DNA from: JAJCYK01 sp965224285
GTDB taxonomy: Bacteria; Bacteroidota; Bacteroidia; Cytophagales; Cyclobacteriaceae
Assembly: GCA_965224285.1 (NCBI GenBank)
Contig: OZ245043.1
Coordinates: forward strand, 3,782,001-3,846,000
Direction of reading: 5' to 3'
DNA length: 64,000 nt
Shown: one piece after another, positions 1 through 7,763 of the stretch
Layout: each line of letters begins with the position of its first letter
Numbering within the stretch: the first letter of the stretch is position 1
Position numbers and translations under genes: made by a program
Notes under the pieces: model-generated
The model's input: only the letters and a program-made list of their open reading frames with translations
What the model was told of the DNA's origin: nothing
Databases searched by the model: none

Positions 1-1314
1 TTTTCTTTGAAGCAGCAGGAAGGGACCTTCCTCAATAATTTCCTGATGCTCCGGTGGGAGTAGTTCCCTCCCCAGCATACTGGCGATACCCCATAAGCCA
101 TTTTTTTTGAAAGCTATCAATCCTATGTCCAATAGTCGGATATCTTGGTATTGTTGGGGAAGCACTGACCAATTACCTTTGTGAATCACACCCCATAAAT
201 CACCCCTTCTGATTTTGATATAGCCGGATCCAAGATCCTGGTAATCATCGAAAGGTTCATCCCAAAGAGTAGAACCGTTCCGGGCAATAAGCTGCCATTT
301 TTCCCGGGACTTTACTGGAACAAAATCATCTGTTAGCAGGCTGCAGTGCAAATATTCCGGGATGGAATCGAAAGAAGGTTCGATTTGAATAATCCCATTT
401 ACGTCCATGAAACCTAATCTCCCGTTTTCCAGTGTGGTGGCTAAAGGTTTGGATTCCATTGAGAATGCAGTCAATAGAGAGTCTGTTTTCCAGCCGGCGC
501 TAGTGACTTTGGTTTTGTCCAGATGATAGAGAACAGCCCGCGCTTGATGAGTATAGCTGCTTTTCGGATATTCTTGGACAAATTGTTGATATGCGGAAGA
601 TTGATGACTGAGACAGGATAATTGCAGAATCTGCTCCTCCGCGCGACCCCGGTAAGGACTCCGGGGATTTTCATTCCAAAAGTGTATGTAATCCTGCAAA
701 CGGCCGCCACTTGTCATTGATTCAAACAGTAGTCGATGGTACCTTTCAGTAGCAATAGGGATCTGCTCTGCTTGAGGATACGTTTGTATGAATTGCTGAT
801 AACTCTGGTGGGTATTGGCTGCTTCAGCCTCATTAAAGGCAAGTTGATTTCGGGCCGATATGGCTCCCAAAAACTGCTCCGAATTCTGGTAGAGGTCAAT
901 AAAATGTTGGTATCCTGCTACTGAATTAACTTCACGGGCACGGGAAAAGGCCAGGCTGTCGATGCTTGCTTTTTGATGCTGTAGCTGTTGATTCACCAAG
1001 GAAGATTTTTCCAATGGCCAGGATTCGACACTATCAGGGATATTCGTTTGTGCCAACGCCAACTCAATAAAATAATGCGCGGAGTCCAGGTTATACCGAG
1101 TGAAGCTAGGGTCAAGATAAAGTTTAGACCACACAAAGTACGCCCCCGGATTTAATGGATGCTTATCCAGGGATTTTGATATCAATTTTTCAACCTGCTG
1201 ATACTTCCCTTTCTCCAAGGCCTTTAAAGCTCTGGAAACCGCATCACCGTTACAATGTAAGCTGAGGGGAATCAACAGAGCCAGCCATAACCAATGTCGC
1301 CTGAAACTGCGCAT
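1..1314 (-). CDS. WG-repeat / TPR-like secreted protein, 3' end beyond window
   Basis: The frame is open from an ATG at 1314 to the window edge (438 codons seen), so the C-terminus is missing. The N-terminus is basic then hydrophobic (MRSFRRHWLWLALLIPLSLHC), fitting export; the Cys could be a lipid anchor, but the residues before it are a poor lipobox. Residues about 30-270 read as helical repeats with spaced aromatic residues, like tetratricopeptide or BamD-type tol-pal repeats. From about residue 300, motifs such as GRLGFMDVNG, DLWGVIHKGN and GLWGIASMLG are WG (KWG) beta repeats. The repeat assignment is from motif reading; a specific function cannot be given. The ligand or partner of such proteins is generally unknown. 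Confidence 0.75.
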   Translation of the reverse strand, partial: MRSFRRHWLWLALLIPLSLHCNGDAVSRALKALEKGKYQQVEKLISKSLDKHPLNPGAYFVWSKLYLDPSFTRYNLDSAHYFIELALAQTNIPDSVESWPLEKSSLVNQQLQHQKASIDSLAFSRAREVNSVAGYQHFIDLYQNSEQFLGAISARNQLAFNEAEAANTHQSYQQFIQTYPQAEQIPIATERYHRLLFESMTSGGRLQDYIHFWNENPRSPYRGRAEEQILQLSCLSHQSSAYQQFVQEYPKSSYTHQARAVLYHLDKTKVTSAGWKTDSLLTAFSMESKPLATTLENGRLGFMDVNGIIQIEPSFDSIPEYLHCSLLTDDFVPVKSREKWQLIARNGSTLWDEPFDDYQDLGSGYIKIRRGDLWGVIHKGNWSVLPQQYQDIRLLDIGLIAFKKNGLWGIASMLGRELLPPEHQEIIEEGPFLLLQRK

Positions 1315-1794
1315 GACCTATTTTAAGCCCCAAAATAAACAAAACCTATTATAAATAACTCCCAATATCCACGATAGGTCTTACATGGGTTGAAAATGTA
1401 AAAAACATCCACACTAAACAAAAATATTTGTAATATTGAAGCTCCATTTTCTATTGAGATGGGCTCTGGTACAAGGGAATAACGATGTTGATAGGATATG
1501 TATGGAAGCCATAGAGGTTTAGGGCAGATTTGCAATCACACTCAAACCCACACGCCCACCTTCGCCGACGTCCTTCGCCATAGGCTTCGGCCGTCAATGA
1601 AGGCTACGGCGGGCAGGCAGTCCTCATCCTCCATTACGCGGGTATTGCGGTAGTGCATCCAGCCATGGTAGGAGGGCCGCTGGTTATGTTAATATTAAGA
1701 ATTGTAATATTGCAGTATATAAAAAGTTATAGAATTTGTAGTAAATAGAGTTAGAGTCACACTCACACTTCAAACTCACACTCAAACTCAATAT

Positions 1795-1869
1795 CGGGAT
1801 GTGGCGCAGTCCGGTTAGCGCACCACGTTAGGGACGTGGGGGCCGCTGGTTCGAATCCAGTCATCCCGA
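1795..1869 (+). tRNA. tRNA-Pro, anticodon AGG
   Basis: A full cloverleaf can be drawn by hand. The acceptor arm is CGGGATG (1795-1801) with CATCCCG (1862-1868) and discriminator A1869. The D stem is GCGC/GCGC with loop AGTCCGGTTA; the anticodon stem is CCACG/CGTGG with loop TTAGGGA; the T stem is GCTGG/CCAGT around TTCGAAT. The anticodon at loop positions 34-36 is AGG, giving proline. CCA is not encoded. A34 is unusual for a bacterial proline tRNA, where GGG, TGG or CGG are the usual forms; see findings. Body and T-arm look intact, so I call it a gene rather than a pseudo-tRNA. Confidence 0.85.
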
Positions 1870-2036
1870 CAACCGATCCAAATATCGCTGCAAATGCAGT
1901 GACTTTTAGTGGCTTTAAATAGCCAAGCTTGCTTGAAGCTATGGAGAGCCAGCTAAAAGCTGCACGACAGTGCAGATATTTGGTGAAGGTTGAGCACCTC
2001 CAGTTTTGGATCATTGAAAATAATCCAGTCATCCCG
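1854..2036. repeat. 15-bp direct repeat of tRNA 3' end flanking a palindromic segment
   Basis: The tRNA tail AATCCAGTCATCCCG at 1854-1868 occurs again exactly at 2022-2036. Between the copies lie imperfect inverted arms: 1875-1914 (GATCCAAATATC..., CTTTTAG, TGGCT) against 1947-1983 (AGCCA, CTAAAAG, TGCAGATATTTGG). The arrangement resembles the attL/attR scar of an element that integrated at a tRNA 3' end, or a small palindromic repeat unit. No integrase is present. Confidence 0.6.
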
Positions 2037-2488
2037 CCGCGCCCACCGAAATACCGATTACTATAGGTATGAAGGTGGGACTTCGCCTCCAGGGTTGGTA
2101 AAACGAAGGAGGGTATTTTTACCGGCGATATAATTACTTGGTACGAACAATTTAAATGTTTGGTAGCCATATTGATGTTCCAGTAATTAAAAGCGTTAAG
2201 ACATATTTTGTATGGCACCCTGGAAAAATCTTCCTAGTCGACGGACTAGGCCAATATTATCCGCCTTTTTTCGGGGAATAGTCTTGGTAAGACTGCAAAG
2301 TATTTTTGGGATCCCTCCAACGGCACTATATATACTCGCATCTCTGCCAACGCTTTTTGAATTGAGAACTGCTCAAATATTACCACGAAAATCGACTTAG
2401 CCATGCTAAATCAATAATACGCTCAACACATTTCCTGTATCAGGAGTGAGTATCGACATACTCGAATTAAATGATAAATAGTAAACAT

Positions 2489-3454
2489 TCAATCCCAACT
2501 CAGCCGACCTCGTTCTGACCAGTAATCTTCACTGGACACTCTATAATCATCGAGCAGACTAATATGGGTGTTGGAAAGTCTCATTGCAGTGGCTTTAAGA
2601 TTTTGATCTAATTGCTTAGTGTCGGAGGCGCCGCTTAACACGATGTCGGGATTCAGTTTATCCATACAATAGCGTAGGGCAATGGCGTCAATGCCCACCT
2701 GGTAATGCCGGGCTAGTGCTGTAAGCGTGTCATTAAGCGATCGATAATGAGGGTACTTCCGGTTGGGAAACACCCTGCCATTGGCCAGGGCCTCCTTGAT
2801 CAACACGGTTTTACCCGCTTTTTTCGCCCCTATGAGTATGGGGAAGGATTCCTGTTCCAGAATATTGAAGGTGACCTGAAAACTATCAAAAAGCTCTACT
2901 CCTTCAACAGAAATTTGTTGTGCTTTACTTATTATATCTTTTTGGTTTGGTCCGCTGGTAGTAATACCGATCGTTACACCCGTTTCCATCTTGATCTTGT
3001 GGAGATGATTCAATACCGCTTGGTTATCTAAAACACCACTCTCGAAGGTGGCGCTGTGTATCTGATAAAGCCGCAATGCCGGAAGCATCTTCTTCGATTG
3101 CATCCATTGCTCCTTTAATTTTTTTAATGAATGTTCTTTAATTTCATGTGGACCCTGATGCCCCAGCTGCCAATCGGCTACGTAGGTATACCCCCATTTG
3201 GTACCGAGGATCACATCCTGGTGTTGCCGGCTTTGGTGCCATTCCATTAAGAATAACTCGCCCTTCCCATAAGAGGGGGCGGTATCGAAATAACGAGCCC
3301 CTCTTTGGTAAGCGAAATCCAGCACTTTACAAGTATTAATACGGAAAGCTTCCTCCGACTTTTTAACGCCGGGGTTTGTCCCCACATTGATGTATTCTGG
3401 CCGTCCAAGGGCTGCCAGGCCAAGACCTATGGAACAGCTACTTGTATGGTCCAT
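2489..3454 (-). CDS. Aldo/keto reductase family protein
   Basis: NADPH-dependent TIM-barrel oxidoreductase, expected to be cytoplasmic. The catalytic tetrad can be read: Asp and Tyr in YFDTAPSYGKGE, Lys in LGTKWGY, His in YQIHSA. The frame continues to an ATG at 3520, but that start would overlap the upstream DUF2721 gene by 23 bp and add a tail unlike the family; the ATG at 3454 starts just before the first strand (SIGLGLAALG), giving 321 residues, normal for the family. It is the last gene of a minus-strand run with DUF2721, CMD, MsrA and MsrB genes. The substrate is not predictable. Confidence 0.85.
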   Translation of the reverse strand: MDHTSSCSIGLGLAALGRPEYINVGTNPGVKKSEEAFRINTCKVLDFAYQRGARYFDTAPSYGKGELFLMEWHQSRQHQDVILGTKWGYTYVADWQLGHQGPHEIKEHSLKKLKEQWMQSKKMLPALRLYQIHSATFESGVLDNQAVLNHLHKIKMETGVTIGITTSGPNQKDIISKAQQISVEGVELFDSFQVTFNILEQESFPILIGAKKAGKTVLIKEALANGRVFPNRKYPHYRSLNDTLTALARHYQVGIDAIALRYCMDKLNPDIVLSGASDTKQLDQNLKATAMRLSNTHISLLDDYRVSSEDYWSERGRLSWD

Positions 3455-3497
3455 CACCTTTCCGGAAGAGGCAGGTTTGGTTTTGAGAGCCCCCACA

Positions 3498-3887
3498 CTA
3501 CAAATTGTGATTGTTCTCAAACTGCAGCTTTCTTATTGCCACGGCCCTGAAAGCATAGACTATTAATAATGTAAGAGCTATAAACACCAGAATGGTCCCT
3601 ATATAAAGGGCCAAACTGGGCCATCCCCAAGCATCATCATGGGAAAAAATCCCCGCTAGTATACCTGAAAGTACATAGCAGCCGGTGGCCAGATAAAGTA
3701 GAGTGTTGGATCGAGTGAGCAGTCCCAATTGACGAATCTTCATTTTCGATATCTTATGCTCGAATGGGGTACATTTTTGTGACAGCAATTCAGCAATCTC
3801 ATTGCTTACACTGAGCATTTGCGTTGCGGTGGACAAAATGAGCATTCCCAATCCTGGGATTATGGTGATAGGAAGATACCAATTCAT
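3498..3887 (-). CDS. DUF2721 family membrane protein
   Basis: The protein has 129 residues with three hydrophobic segments at about 1-25, 58-80 and 88-113, and a polar loop rich in Lys and Arg between the first two (CTPFEHKISKMKIRQLG). This layout and length match the DUF2721 family of small bacterial inner-membrane proteins of unknown function. It lies 28 bp downstream of the carboxymuconolactone-decarboxylase-like gene and just upstream of the aldo/keto reductase on the same strand, so it may be co-transcribed with the redox genes. Confidence 0.75.
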   Translation of the reverse strand: MNWYLPITIIPGLGMLILSTATQMLSVSNEIAELLSQKCTPFEHKISKMKIRQLGLLTRSNTLLYLATGCYVLSGILAGIFSHDDAWGWPSLALYIGTILVFIALTLLIVYAFRAVAIRKLQFENNHNL

Positions 3888-3915
3888 AACTATTTATTTT
3901 GATCATTATGCCGGT

Positions 3916-4377
3916 CTATATAAATACTGGTGTTTCTCCTTGAGCCAATTTCAAGCGAGTCCATACGTTCATATTGATAACAATGGCAGCAATCTCAGCA
4001 ATTTCTCTTTCGCCAAAATATTTGGCCAAATCATCATGATATCTCTGGAACTTTTTGCATACCCCTGCATTCAAGACATCACAATAAGATAGGGCGGCCT
4101 TTTCTTTTTCATCGTATAAGTCACTGTTGTACCAGGATGAGATGTTGTCGACTTTGGATGCATCGATGCCAATGCTGCGAGCGGTATTTGCATGAAGGAT
4201 CACGCAGTAGGAGCATTCATTCTTTTGGGCCACGCGCAATCGCAATAATTGCGCTGTATGCTTATCGATCTTCAGATCAGCAGTGTAACCAAAAGCCTGG
4301 GCCATTTGTTTTGCCAAGTCCAAAAAGGGAGTGGAGGATGGGTCAAATCGTTGATTTATAAATTTTATATTTTCCAT
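3916..4377 (-). CDS. Carboxymuconolactone decarboxylase (AhpD-like) family protein
   Basis: The AhpD-like motif is clear: Cys55-x-x-Cys58-x3-His62 in ECSYCVILHANTARS, the redox-active pair and proton-relay His of alkylhydroperoxidase-like proteins. At 153 residues it has the usual single-domain length, and all-helical content follows (KEKAALSYCDVL, EIAEIAAIVINMNVWTRL). Members act as peroxidase or disulfide partners, or have uncharacterised roles. It sits 26 bp after MsrA on the same strand, which supports a role in handling oxidants. The exact reductant and substrate are unknown. Confidence 0.85.
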   Translation of the reverse strand: MENIKFINQRFDPSSTPFLDLAKQMAQAFGYTADLKIDKHTAQLLRLRVAQKNECSYCVILHANTARSIGIDASKVDNISSWYNSDLYDEKEKAALSYCDVLNAGVCKKFQRYHDDLAKYFGEREIAEIAAIVINMNVWTRLKLAQGETPVFI

Positions 4378-4403
4378 GAACTTTTGTGTGTATGCGGTAT
4401 TCT

Positions 4404-4919
4404 TTATTTTCCTATAGCTCGGTTCTCTTTCAAAAAACTACCAAAGCGTTCAAAATGACAAGTGTAGCCGTTGGGATGTTTAAGCAAATAATCCTGGTGT
4501 TCCGGTTCGGCAGGCCAGAACGTGGTATATGCCTCCAAAGTGGTTGCAATAGGCCCTTCCCATCTTTTGGATTCATCAACTATCTTAATGACTTCTTCAG
4601 ATACCTTTTTCTCCTCCAGGTTCTGATAGAAAATTGTCGAGCGGTAGCTCGAACCGACATCATTGCCTTGCCTGTTGACAGTAGTGGGGTCATGGATCCT
4701 GAAGAAATAGTCCAGTATCTCTCTGAACGAGGTTTCCTTAGTATCATAGGTAATTTCCAACCCTTCAGCATGGCCGGGATGGTTTTGGTAGGTTGGGTGG
4801 TCATTCTCACCACCGATATAACCTACCTCAGTATCTTTTATTCCCGGCCGCTTACGAAAAAGATCCTCCAAGCCCCAGAAGCATCCTCCCGCCAGATATG
4901 CTTTTTTATGATTGTTCAT
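4404..4919 (-). CDS. msrA: Peptide-methionine (S)-S-oxide reductase MsrA
   Basis: Reduces the S epimer of methionine sulfoxide in proteins, with thioredoxin as usual electron donor. The catalytic signature GGCFWGLE is at residues 11-18, with the nucleophile Cys13; the conserved blocks VGYIGG, HAEGLEITYD, FFRIHDPTT and GNDVGSSYRS follow in order. At 171 residues it is full length. It has no signal peptide, so it acts in the cytoplasm. MsrB lies about 0.7 kb upstream on the same strand, separated by the DM13 gene; together they would repair both epimers. Confidence 0.96.
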   Translation of the reverse strand: MNNHKKAYLAGGCFWGLEDLFRKRPGIKDTEVGYIGGENDHPTYQNHPGHAEGLEITYDTKETSFREILDYFFRIHDPTTVNRQGNDVGSSYRSTIFYQNLEEKKVSEEVIKIVDESKRWEGPIATTLEAYTTFWPAEPEHQDYLLKHPNGYTCHFERFGSFLKENRAIGK

Positions 4920-5069
4920 TTTGGTTTGTTGGTTTTATGGATTTTTTTGTGATCTATGCTTTTCTTCAAAGGGAATTATCTGTTCGGCCCTACTGGCAGG
5001 GTACTAATTTTGCCAGACAAAATGGTTTCCAAGTTCCCCTTACCGATTTTAGGCGGTAAACGTTGAAAT

Positions 5070-5132
5070 TCATTTATAGGGTTCGTTGGCCATCAGCAGT
5101 TTAGTCAATTCTGACCGAACTTTTTCAAACAT
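5070..5132 (-). other. Possible 20-residue ORF or gene remnant between MsrA and DM13 genes
   Basis: An ATG at 5132 opens a 20-codon frame (MFEKVRSELTKLLMANEPYK) ending in TGA at 5070. Just beyond, in a different frame, about 28 codons to a TAA near 4976 read RLPPKIGKGNLETILSGKI and onward, which has coding-like composition. The two pieces could be one small protein broken by a frameshift, or chance. I recognise no family. Confidence 0.25.
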
Positions 5133-5144
5133 GTTGATTCCTGT

Positions 5145-5531
5145 TTATCTCAACTCCTCCCCAAACCACAGAATAGGCTTTACAATAATTACCAGCGAAC
5201 GATAATCCGACAAATCAGTGCCCGTCGGTAAGGGGTAGCGCTGACTGCCGCTATTTGACACCAGCTCAGCTATAAATGTGCCATCCCGATCGATTTGACG
5301 TCGATCATCTATTTCCGACATGCTCAAATGGGTCAGGTATAACTTCAGGTCGGGACCCGGGCTGGTTGAAAAATTGTCCCGCAACACGAAATATGTTTCC
5401 CCCTCGATTTCTTCAATAACCCAGTTACCGGAAATCGCATATACTTTCTCCACCCACTCATTTCCGCTTTTAAGAACCCTAGTATCGTTTGTCATAGCCA
5501 ATCGCATTAGTCCACCATAAACAACAGCCAT
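5145..5531 (-). CDS. DM13 domain-containing protein
   Basis: The sequence from residue 20 on fits a DM13 domain: a beta-rich core with FSTSPGPDLKLYLTHL (about residues 54-69), then GSQRYPLPTGTDLSDYRSLVIIVKP. DM13 domains are predicted redox or electron-transfer modules. The Cys that usually sits near the end (typically in a V-I-x-C-x-x-F motif) is replaced here: the region reads VIIVKPILWFGEEL, so the redox Cys appears to be missing. No signal peptide is seen, which is odd as many family members are exported. It lies between msrA and msrB on the same strand. Confidence 0.75.
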   Translation of the reverse strand: MAVVYGGLMRLAMTNDTRVLKSGNEWVEKVYAISGNWVIEEIEGETYFVLRDNFSTSPGPDLKLYLTHLSMSEIDDRRQIDRDGTFIAELVSNSGSQRYPLPTGTDLSDYRSLVIIVKPILWFGEELR

Positions 5532-5602
5532 TTTATTTTTAGGAGATTAGATTTTATAAGAGTACAAGTGCAAATGCCTTCCCCCGTCTTCCTGCTAATT
5601 TT

Positions 5603-6070
5603 CTAGCTCTCCTCTTCGATACTTGCTTTTTCTAGTTTTAAAGCCTCAGAATTAATACAAAATCTTAATCCGCTTGGTTGTGGACCGTCGGGAAATACAT
5701 GTCCCAAATGAGCATCGCAGGTATTGCAAAGTGTCTCAACCCTGATCATACCGAAAGAGCTGTCTTTTTCGTATTTGACGGCATTCTCCTTTACCGGTTG
5801 GGTAAAGCTGGGCCATCCTGTACCCGAATCGAATTTTATGGTAGAATCAAACAATGGGGTATCACAACAGATGCAGTTATATTTTCCCGCGTCATAAATG
5901 CTGCAAAGCGCTCCACTATGGGGGGCTTCGGTACCTTTTTTACGAGTGATGCGAAATTGCTCTGGGGTCAGTAACTTCTTCCATTCTTCATCAGTTTTTT
6001 CTACCCTCCGGTCAGGTTTGGGGTTCCCAGTTTGAGTAAACCGGATAATATCTTTCCAAGTAAATGCCAT
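5603..6070 (-). CDS. msrB: Peptide-methionine (R)-S-oxide reductase MsrB
   Basis: Reduces the R epimer of methionine sulfoxide. The catalytic Cys138 lies in RFCINSEAL; the zinc pairs C66-x2-C69 (CICC) and C115-x2-C118 (CNTC) are present, as are GTGWPSF and HLGHVF. A further Cys at residue 56 is a candidate resolving residue. At 155 residues it is a full single-domain MsrB without signal peptide. It is the first gene of the minus-strand series and carries an unusually good ribosome binding site. Confidence 0.96.
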   Translation of the reverse strand: MAFTWKDIIRFTQTGNPKPDRRVEKTDEEWKKLLTPEQFRITRKKGTEAPHSGALCSIYDAGKYNCICCDTPLFDSTIKFDSGTGWPSFTQPVKENAVKYEKDSSFGMIRVETLCNTCDAHLGHVFPDGPQPSGLRFCINSEALKLEKASIEEES

Positions 6071-6079
6071 TTTCCTATT

Positions 6080-6085
6080 CCTCCT
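6080..6085 (-). promoter_or_regulatory. Shine-Dalgarno site of msrB
   Basis: AGGAGG on the minus strand lies 9 nt before the msrB ATG (6070). Most starts in this window, as is usual in Bacteroidota, have no such site, so this may mark strong translation of msrB. Confidence 0.6.
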
Positions 6086-6278
6086 TTTTTTAATGCATTG
6101 CTGGTTTCCGAATACCTATTGAAGGTAATCAGAATTCAATAATAATGGTACATTTTTACAACTTCTATCAGCCAGTGAAGAAATTCCGATCTTTGCCAAT
6201 CATTGCTGTGAATATAGACCGGCTTTAACCGCATAGGCTAATGCTGAAATATTTCGATCATTCAATATAATGGGCTTA

Positions 6279-7763
6279 TTATATGGATCCGGCTATCACG
6301 TCGGCGGTATTCAGGGCTAAAGCCACAGCAGTCAATGTGGGATTTACGGCCAGCGGTTTAGGTATTACCCCGACTGAAGCCAGATAGAGGTTCTGAAATC
6401 CATGTACCAGGCCATCCCCATTGGCCACTCCCTCCCAATCATCGTGATCCATGCGACAGGTACCTGAAAGATGAGCGGTGCCATGTGGAACCCAGACTGG
6501 CTCTCCGCCACCGCGCCAATGCCCTAATTGACGAGCAAGTTGATCGACATCCTGTTCCACCGCTTTCATCCTTGCTCGATCTTGGTTCGAAAATTCAAAT
6601 TGGGCTTTTACTCTGTCCTTATCTGTGAATTCCAGATGGTTTTGGTCTTGATATTCTATGGGCAAGAAGACCTGGAACTCTAAGATACGATGTGGGTTTT
6701 CTACTACTTCACTGGTAGGGATGGGAAAGGTATCACGCAGTATTTGAATATGCCAGGGCTTGTGAATCGTAGGTGGAATCCATAATCGAGGGGGAAGATC
6801 CATTTCCCCTTTCGATGAGGTTAGGTTTGCTTTTAGCACCAACTGACCGAATAAAAGGGCATGAAATGAAAATCCCCTGGCCAGGGCATAGGGTTTGATA
6901 TCGGAGTTATGCAAGAGCCGTGGTGTACCTAATGCACCCCCGGCCACTAACAGCAGCTTGGTGGATAGTTGCGAGGTTTTGGTTGTGTCTTCGGTGATTT
7001 CCACAGCGGTCACTCGGCCGTTTTCATGAATTATGCGTTGCACCCTGATTTGAGAACGTACGGTTAAACGGCCCTGTATTTTCTTCCCAGCAGTTGAAAT
7101 CATATCCCAGGGGGCATTGAAATAGGTGTGGCCGGTGTGACTGACTTTGCCGGAAAAAGGTAATCCCCTTACCTCGCGATCGGTTTCCAGAATATGCTGT
7201 AGCCGGTTTTTAACAGCTTTTCCAGTTTGCGAAGCCTCCGTGGGGTGGGGGTTGACCTGTAGGGCATTCTCCGCTTCCTCGAAACGACGATCCCACTCCT
7301 CCGGAGTAAGGCTGGTCCAACGCTCAAAAGCGGCAGCCCGCGGACAGTTATTGGTCCATATAACCCCTTGCCCTCCGTACAGGCTGCTATCGGCCAATCC
7401 GGGTAATGTACTGTTCTGGCTGGAGCCAACAGGTTTGAGATAAGGATCGATGGCTGCAAAATAACTGTCGGGATCCTTGTGAAAAACCGGCTTATTTCTG
7501 AAATGCGAGCCAGCGGGATTGGTAATGGATTTGCCGGCTTCAAGGACTAATACTTGCATCCCTCGTGCGGCCATACGAATGGCGGCGGCTATCCCTACCG
7601 GTCCCGACCCTATAATGATGCAGTCGAAATCTTTTTGCTGATCAGCTCTGGTACTGGCTGAAAAGAGCGTGCTTATACCACTGGCGGATAGAAGATGCAC
7701 GAATCGACGACGGTTGATCAGGCTTGACGTTAGCGGCGTGTTTGAATAAAGAGAATAATTCAC
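6279..7763 (-). CDS. GMC family oxidoreductase with Tat-like signal
   Basis: FAD-dependent glucose-methanol-choline type oxidoreductase of 494 residues. A twin-arginine-like leader is seen at the N-terminus (NRRRFVHLLSASGIS, Arg18-20), followed by the FAD-binding GSGPVGIAAA at about 52-61. The C-terminal catalytic region contains HGTAHLSGTCRM and NPTLTAVALAL, the conserved His and Asn blocks of the family. Export already folded with cofactor is therefore likely. Relatives oxidise sugars or alcohols and often pair with a small subunit 3 and a cytochrome; neither is adjacent here. The substrate is not predictable. Confidence 0.88.
   Translation of the reverse strand: MNYSLYSNTPLTSSLINRRRFVHLLSASGISTLFSASTRADQQKDFDCIIIGSGPVGIAAAIRMAARGMQVLVLEAGKSITNPAGSHFRNKPVFHKDPDSYFAAIDPYLKPVGSSQNSTLPGLADSSLYGGQGVIWTNNCPRAAAFERWTSLTPEEWDRRFEEAENALQVNPHPTEASQTGKAVKNRLQHILETDREVRGLPFSGKVSHTGHTYFNAPWDMISTAGKKIQGRLTVRSQIRVQRIIHENGRVTAVEITEDTTKTSQLSTKLLLVAGGALGTPRLLHNSDIKPYALARGFSFHALLFGQLVLKANLTSSKGEMDLPPRLWIPPTIHKPWHIQILRDTFPIPTSEVVENPHRILEFQVFLPIEYQDQNHLEFTDKDRVKAQFEFSNQDRARMKAVEQDVDQLARQLGHWRGGGEPVWVPHGTAHLSGTCRMDHDDWEGVANGDGLVHGFQNLYLASVGVIPKPLAVNPTLTAVALALNTADVIAGSI

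Larger units (their letters stand above)
1315..2488. other. Gene-poor intergenic region containing one tRNA
   Basis: No credible protein gene is present in these 1.17 kb. Contents seen: a tRNA-Pro (1795-1869); a duplicated tRNA tail with a palindromic segment (1854-2036); a GC-rich stretch at about 1556-1625 that stands out from its AT-rich surroundings; short runs built on ACTCACAC/AAACTCA at 1537-1556 and 1755-1790; and two small hairpins on the plus strand, CCTAGTC-N4-GACTAGG at 2233-2250 and AGTCTT-N3-AAGACT at 2280-2294. The hairpins lack following T-runs, so they are not convincing terminators. Confidence 0.7.

Noticed and set aside
1763..2218. A 151-codon minus-strand reading frame across the tRNA, ending in a 'GMTGFEPAAPTS' stretch
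   Set aside because: It runs through the tRNA in the antisense direction; GMTGFEPA-type peptides are the typical false translation of tRNA tails.
4386..4952. A 188-codon plus-strand frame over msrA
   Set aside because: It is the antisense shadow of msrA, whose catalytic motif and full length are unambiguous; it has no family features.
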